A DNA stretch of 64,000 bases, taken from positions 124,001 through 188,000 of the forward strand of contig JAUSMV010000008.1 in the NCBI GenBank assembly GCA_030645235.1, in the 5' to 3' direction. How positions within the stretch are numbered: position 1 is the first letter of the stretch; each line of letters begins with the position of its first letter. The notes under the pieces were generated by a model. It was given only the letters and a program-made list of their open reading frames with translations, had not been told where the DNA came from and ran no database searches. Positions 61,714-64,000 of this stretch are shown in pieces. The position numbers and the translations under genes are program-made. Source of the stretch: Parvibaculum sp. GTDB lineage: Bacteria > Pseudomonadota > Alphaproteobacteria > Parvibaculales > Parvibaculaceae.

Positions 61714-63081
61714 ATGAAACTCGTCAGCGACGAAATCCTTATTGATAGCGGACAAATTGACCCGACGTATAAGGGCGCTTATCCGCTGCTGGACGGGTTT
61801 GAACTCGGCAATCCGGCCTCGTGGACATCCGGCCATCCCTATCCTTTCTACAAGCGCATGCGCGAGGAAGCGCCGCTCCATTGGACGCCGGGGATGAAAG
61901 GTGTTTCCGGCTTCTGGTCTGTCAGCCGTTATGAAGACATCAAGGCTGTCGAGCTTGCACCTGACGTTTTTTCTTCCCAGCGCGGCAGTATCAATCTTGC
62001 CGTGATCTCGCGTGACAAATGGCGTCCGAAAAAACTTATACCGGCGGCATTCAACTCACTCATCAATCTTGATGCGCCCGATCATATGGACATACGCATC
62101 CAGCAAAAAGATTTCTTCGTCCCCGCCTATGTCGCAAAAATTCGTGAGCGCGTCGCCGCAAAGATCGATGACCTGCTCGACGAAATGGAACGAAAAGGGC
62201 CTGTCGTCGATTTTGTGAAAATGTTTTCCGAACAGGTGCCGCTTTTCACGCTCTGCGAAATGTTGGGCGTGGACGAGGCCGACCGGCCAAAGATCGTTTA
62301 CTGGATGCATTATCTGGAGATGGCATCTCAATACTTGGTCAACCCGATTCAGGTCTTCCTCAAAGAGCCCCTGTTTCCGCTCAAATTCTACAAGACCGTG
62401 AACGACATGTTCGCCTTTGGCGAGAAGGTTATGGCGGATCGCCGCGCCAATCCGCGTGAAGACCTGCTGACGGCCATCGCACAGTCAAAACTGCACGGCG
62501 AAGAACTGTCTCAGGAATATCTCGACGGTTCCTGGTTGCTCATCATTTTTGCCGGCAATGACACGACCCGCAATTCCCTGACAGGTACAATCGACCTGAT
62601 GCACCGCTTCCGGGATCAGCGCCAAATGGTGTTGGACGATCCGAGCCTCATCCCGCGCATGTCCGATGAAGCGCTGCGCATGGTCTCACCGGTGAAACAT
62701 ATGCGTCGCACGGCACTCAAAGACGTCGAACTCAATGGCCAGCGCATCGCCAAGGATGAGAAGGTCGCCATGTGGTACGGCGCGGCAAACCGCGATCCCG
62801 AGGTTTTCCCGAACCCTGATGCCTTTGACATGATGCGCGACAATGTCGATAAGCATCTCGCCTTTGGCCACGGCGTCCACAAGTGCCTCGGCGCGCGCAT
62901 CGCGCAAATGCAATTGCGTCTGTCTTATGAGCGGATATTCGAACGCTTCCCGAACATCGCGCCCGTTGGCAAAATTGTTTACGCACCGAATGCGCTCGTG
63001 AATGCCATGTCCAGCCTGAAGGTGAACCTCTACGGCATTGGCGGCAGCAGAGCCACGCAGGTACCGGTCAAGGCAATCTGA
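61714..63081 (+). CDS. Cytochrome P450
   Basis: A 455-residue soluble bacterial P450. The I-helix oxygen motif is FAGNDTTRNS, the K-helix is EALRMVSPVKHMRRTA, and the haem loop FGHGVHKCLGARIA holds the Cys ligand. It has no membrane anchor, so it needs separate ferredoxin and reductase partners, which are not in the window. The general look (steroid/alkyl-oxidising bacterial P450s) allows lipid or terpenoid oxidation, but the substrate is not deducible. It has a 173-base gap from the cupin gene, in which I see nothing specific. Confidence 0.92.
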   Translation: MKLVSDEILIDSGQIDPTYKGAYPLLDGFELGNPASWTSGHPYPFYKRMREEAPLHWTPGMKGVSGFWSVSRYEDIKAVELAPDVFSSQRGSINLAVISRDKWRPKKLIPAAFNSLINLDAPDHMDIRIQQKDFFVPAYVAKIRERVAAKIDDLLDEMERKGPVVDFVKMFSEQVPLFTLCEMLGVDEADRPKIVYWMHYLEMASQYLVNPIQVFLKEPLFPLKFYKTVNDMFAFGEKVMADRRANPREDLLTAIAQSKLHGEELSQEYLDGSWLLIIFAGNDTTRNSLTGTIDLMHRFRDQRQMVLDDPSLIPRMSDEALRMVSPVKHMRRTALKDVELNGQRIAKDEKVAMWYGAANRDPEVFPNPDAFDMMRDNVDKHLAFGHGVHKCLGARIAQMQLRLSYERIFERFPNIAPVGKIVYAPNALVNAMSSLKVNLYGIGGSRATQVPVKAI

Positions 63082-63158
63082 CGAGGTTCGTGCCAAAAGC
63101 GGCCTTTCCCCCTTGGAGACCGAGGTCTAAACTCGTCCTGAGTGAATGGATGGAAGCT

Positions 63159-63431
63159 ATGAGCGACGCTGTCGGCCCCGGTGATCTTGTTCTTTGCGTC
63201 AATGCCGCCCCGAACCATGTGACGGGGAGGCCCGTGCCTCTGCAGGCCGGAGAGACCTATGTTGTTTTCGCCGTCATGGAATTTGCCTGCCCCTGCGGGC
63301 GCTCTGATGCGCTGCTGGATGTCGGCGTTGATTTCGCGTGGTGCCAGTCGCGCTTCCGTCTCCTGCCCAAGCCCAAAATGGAGGCAAAACCCCGGCGCGT
63401 TGCGGTGCCCAAAGAGACGGAAAAGGTTTGA
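63159..63431 (+). CDS. Small protein of unknown function
   Basis: A 90-residue basic protein. Two or three beta-strand-like stretches (DLVLCVNAAP, GETYVVFAVMEF) are followed by a Cys-Pro-Cys pair (ACPCGRSD), a further Cys (WCQSRFR) and a Lys/Pro-rich tail. The short-strand pattern resembles SH3-like small domains. The start may also be ATG at 63150. I recognise no family. Confidence 0.5.
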   Translation: MSDAVGPGDLVLCVNAAPNHVTGRPVPLQAGETYVVFAVMEFACPCGRSDALLDVGVDFAWCQSRFRLLPKPKMEAKPRRVAVPKETEKV

Positions 63432-63580
63432 TGAAGGGCGTTGATGAACCACCTGTGGTCCGGAGCTGAGCTTGCGGGCGTTGAAATGGCCCCGAAAGGC
63501 CGGAACCCATACCCCTGATTTTGTGCCTAAACGGAACGATGCTAGGCTTGAGGCTCAAGTAGCGGGCTGGGCAAGTAAAC

Positions 63581-64000
63581 GTGTTTCGTCGAGCAATCAT
63601 CGCTTTGGGATTTGTGAGTGCGGCTTTGTGCTTTGCGACAGCGGCGCAAGCCTCCGCATCTGACTGCCCCGCCACGCCCAAAGTCCTGATCGATGCCACG
63701 GGCGGGCCGACCATCGGCACGATGCAATATAAAAATGGCGGCGGCCTCAAACACAAAGAAATCGCGCTTACGTTTGATGACGGCCCCAATCCGGACGTGA
63801 CGCCGCGCATTCTCGACATTCTCGACAAGCATTGCATCAAGGCGACGTTTTTTCTCGTCGGCATCTATGCTGACGCCCGCCCCGACCTTGTGCGCGAAAT
63901 CGCACGCCGCGGCCACACCATCGGCACGCATACCTATACGCATCCCGACAATCTGCGCCACCTGTCACTCAAAGCCGCCAAGTCACAAATCACCCGCGGC
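63581..64000 (+). CDS. Polysaccharide deacetylase (NodB domain), cut by window end
   Basis: The first 140 residues of an exported deacetylase; the gene runs off the right edge. The GTG at 63581 gives a signal peptide (FRRAIIALGFVSAALCFATA, cleavage near residue 25). The NodB motif 1 is TFDDGPNPD (catalytic Asp and metal Asp) and motif 2 is GTHTYTHPD (two metal His). It would remove N- or O-acetyl groups from a cell-wall or exopolysaccharide sugar. No frame extends upstream, because a stop codon precedes the GTG. Confidence 0.88.
   Translation, partial: MFRRAIIALGFVSAALCFATAAQASASDCPATPKVLIDATGGPTIGTMQYKNGGGLKHKEIALTFDDGPNPDVTPRILDILDKHCIKATFFLVGIYADARPDLVREIARRGHTIGTHTYTHPDNLRHLSLKAAKSQITRG

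Overview
This 64 kb window looks like chromosomal DNA from a free-living, fairly GC-rich alphaproteobacterium of the Hyphomicrobiales/Parvibaculales type. I base this on the complete ethylmalonyl-CoA pathway enzymes (Ccr, Ecm, Mcd), the gene order argH-lptM-lysA-TIGR02302-ftsE-ftsX-ydcF-plsC and DUF2125-tyrC-hisC-chorismate mutase-metX-metW, the BigR-type sulfide operon, CpdR-like and CtrA-like signals, and the alphaproteobacterial HNH, Coq7 and DUF985 genes. The genus cannot be fixed from sequence alone. There is no phage, integrase, transposase, CRISPR array or rRNA in the window. There is one tRNA, tRNA-Leu(CAA).

Layout. 0-12 kb: a DUF2189 membrane protein, a lipoprotein, tRNA-Leu, envelope and redox housekeeping (YqaA, DsbB, Coq7), an HNH protein, an esterase, GluQRS, a tandem pair of membrane acyltransferases, an AEC transporter, and an unrecognised three-gene operon (coiled-coil protein, four-helix membrane protein, secreted VWA-like protein). 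12.2-13.8 kb: a lower-GC PD-(D/E)XK-like nuclease gene, probably acquired. 13.8-29.2 kb: the ethylmalonyl-CoA pathway genes ecm, ccr and mcd. Between ecm and ccr lie a diiron protein, two paralogous Crp/Fnr regulators and an autotransporter; between ccr and mcd lie a persulfide/sulfide operon under a BigR/SqrR-like repressor and a histidine-rich membrane protein. 29-35 kb: a PagL-like deacylase, haloalkane dehalogenase, cytochrome b561, and the block ATP:cobalamin adenosyltransferase - etfB - etfA - 3-hydroxybutyryl-CoA dehydrogenase. 35.5-47.8 kb: PAS protein, TlpA, argH, lptM, lysA, DUF4175/TIGR02302, CpdR-like regulator, hpt, zinc-ribbon protein, ftsEX, YdcF, plsC. 47.9-52.6 kb: a four-gene insert (B12-dependent ribonucleotide reductase, SNase-like protein, VOC protein, YcaQ-like glycosylase). 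52.5-64 kb: ChaC, DUF2125, tyrC-hisC-chorismate mutase, metX-metW, methyltransferase, gloB, cupin, cytochrome P450 and a truncated polysaccharide deacetylase at the right edge.

How the genes work together. Ccr, Ecm and Mcd carry out three consecutive steps of acetyl-CoA assimilation. Ecm needs adenosylcobalamin, which the nearby adenosyltransferase makes, and acyl-CoA dehydrogenases such as Mcd pass electrons to EtfAB. The class II ribonucleotide reductase also needs adenosylcobalamin, so B12 dependence is a theme of the window.

The most unusual signals are non-coding. A composite dispersed repeat of about 60 bp occurs three times (83-141, 35331-35390 and, inverted, 59281-59340), is built from two imperfect 21-nt units and is always accompanied by GGGGAT hairpins. 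A set of TGTC-N6-GACA palindromes lies upstream of the two Crp/Fnr paralogues and the autotransporter. There are also candidate BigR, CtrA and DnaA sites. The best protein-level candidates for something undescribed are the three-gene VWA operon (9909-12025) and the adjacent nuclease-like gene.
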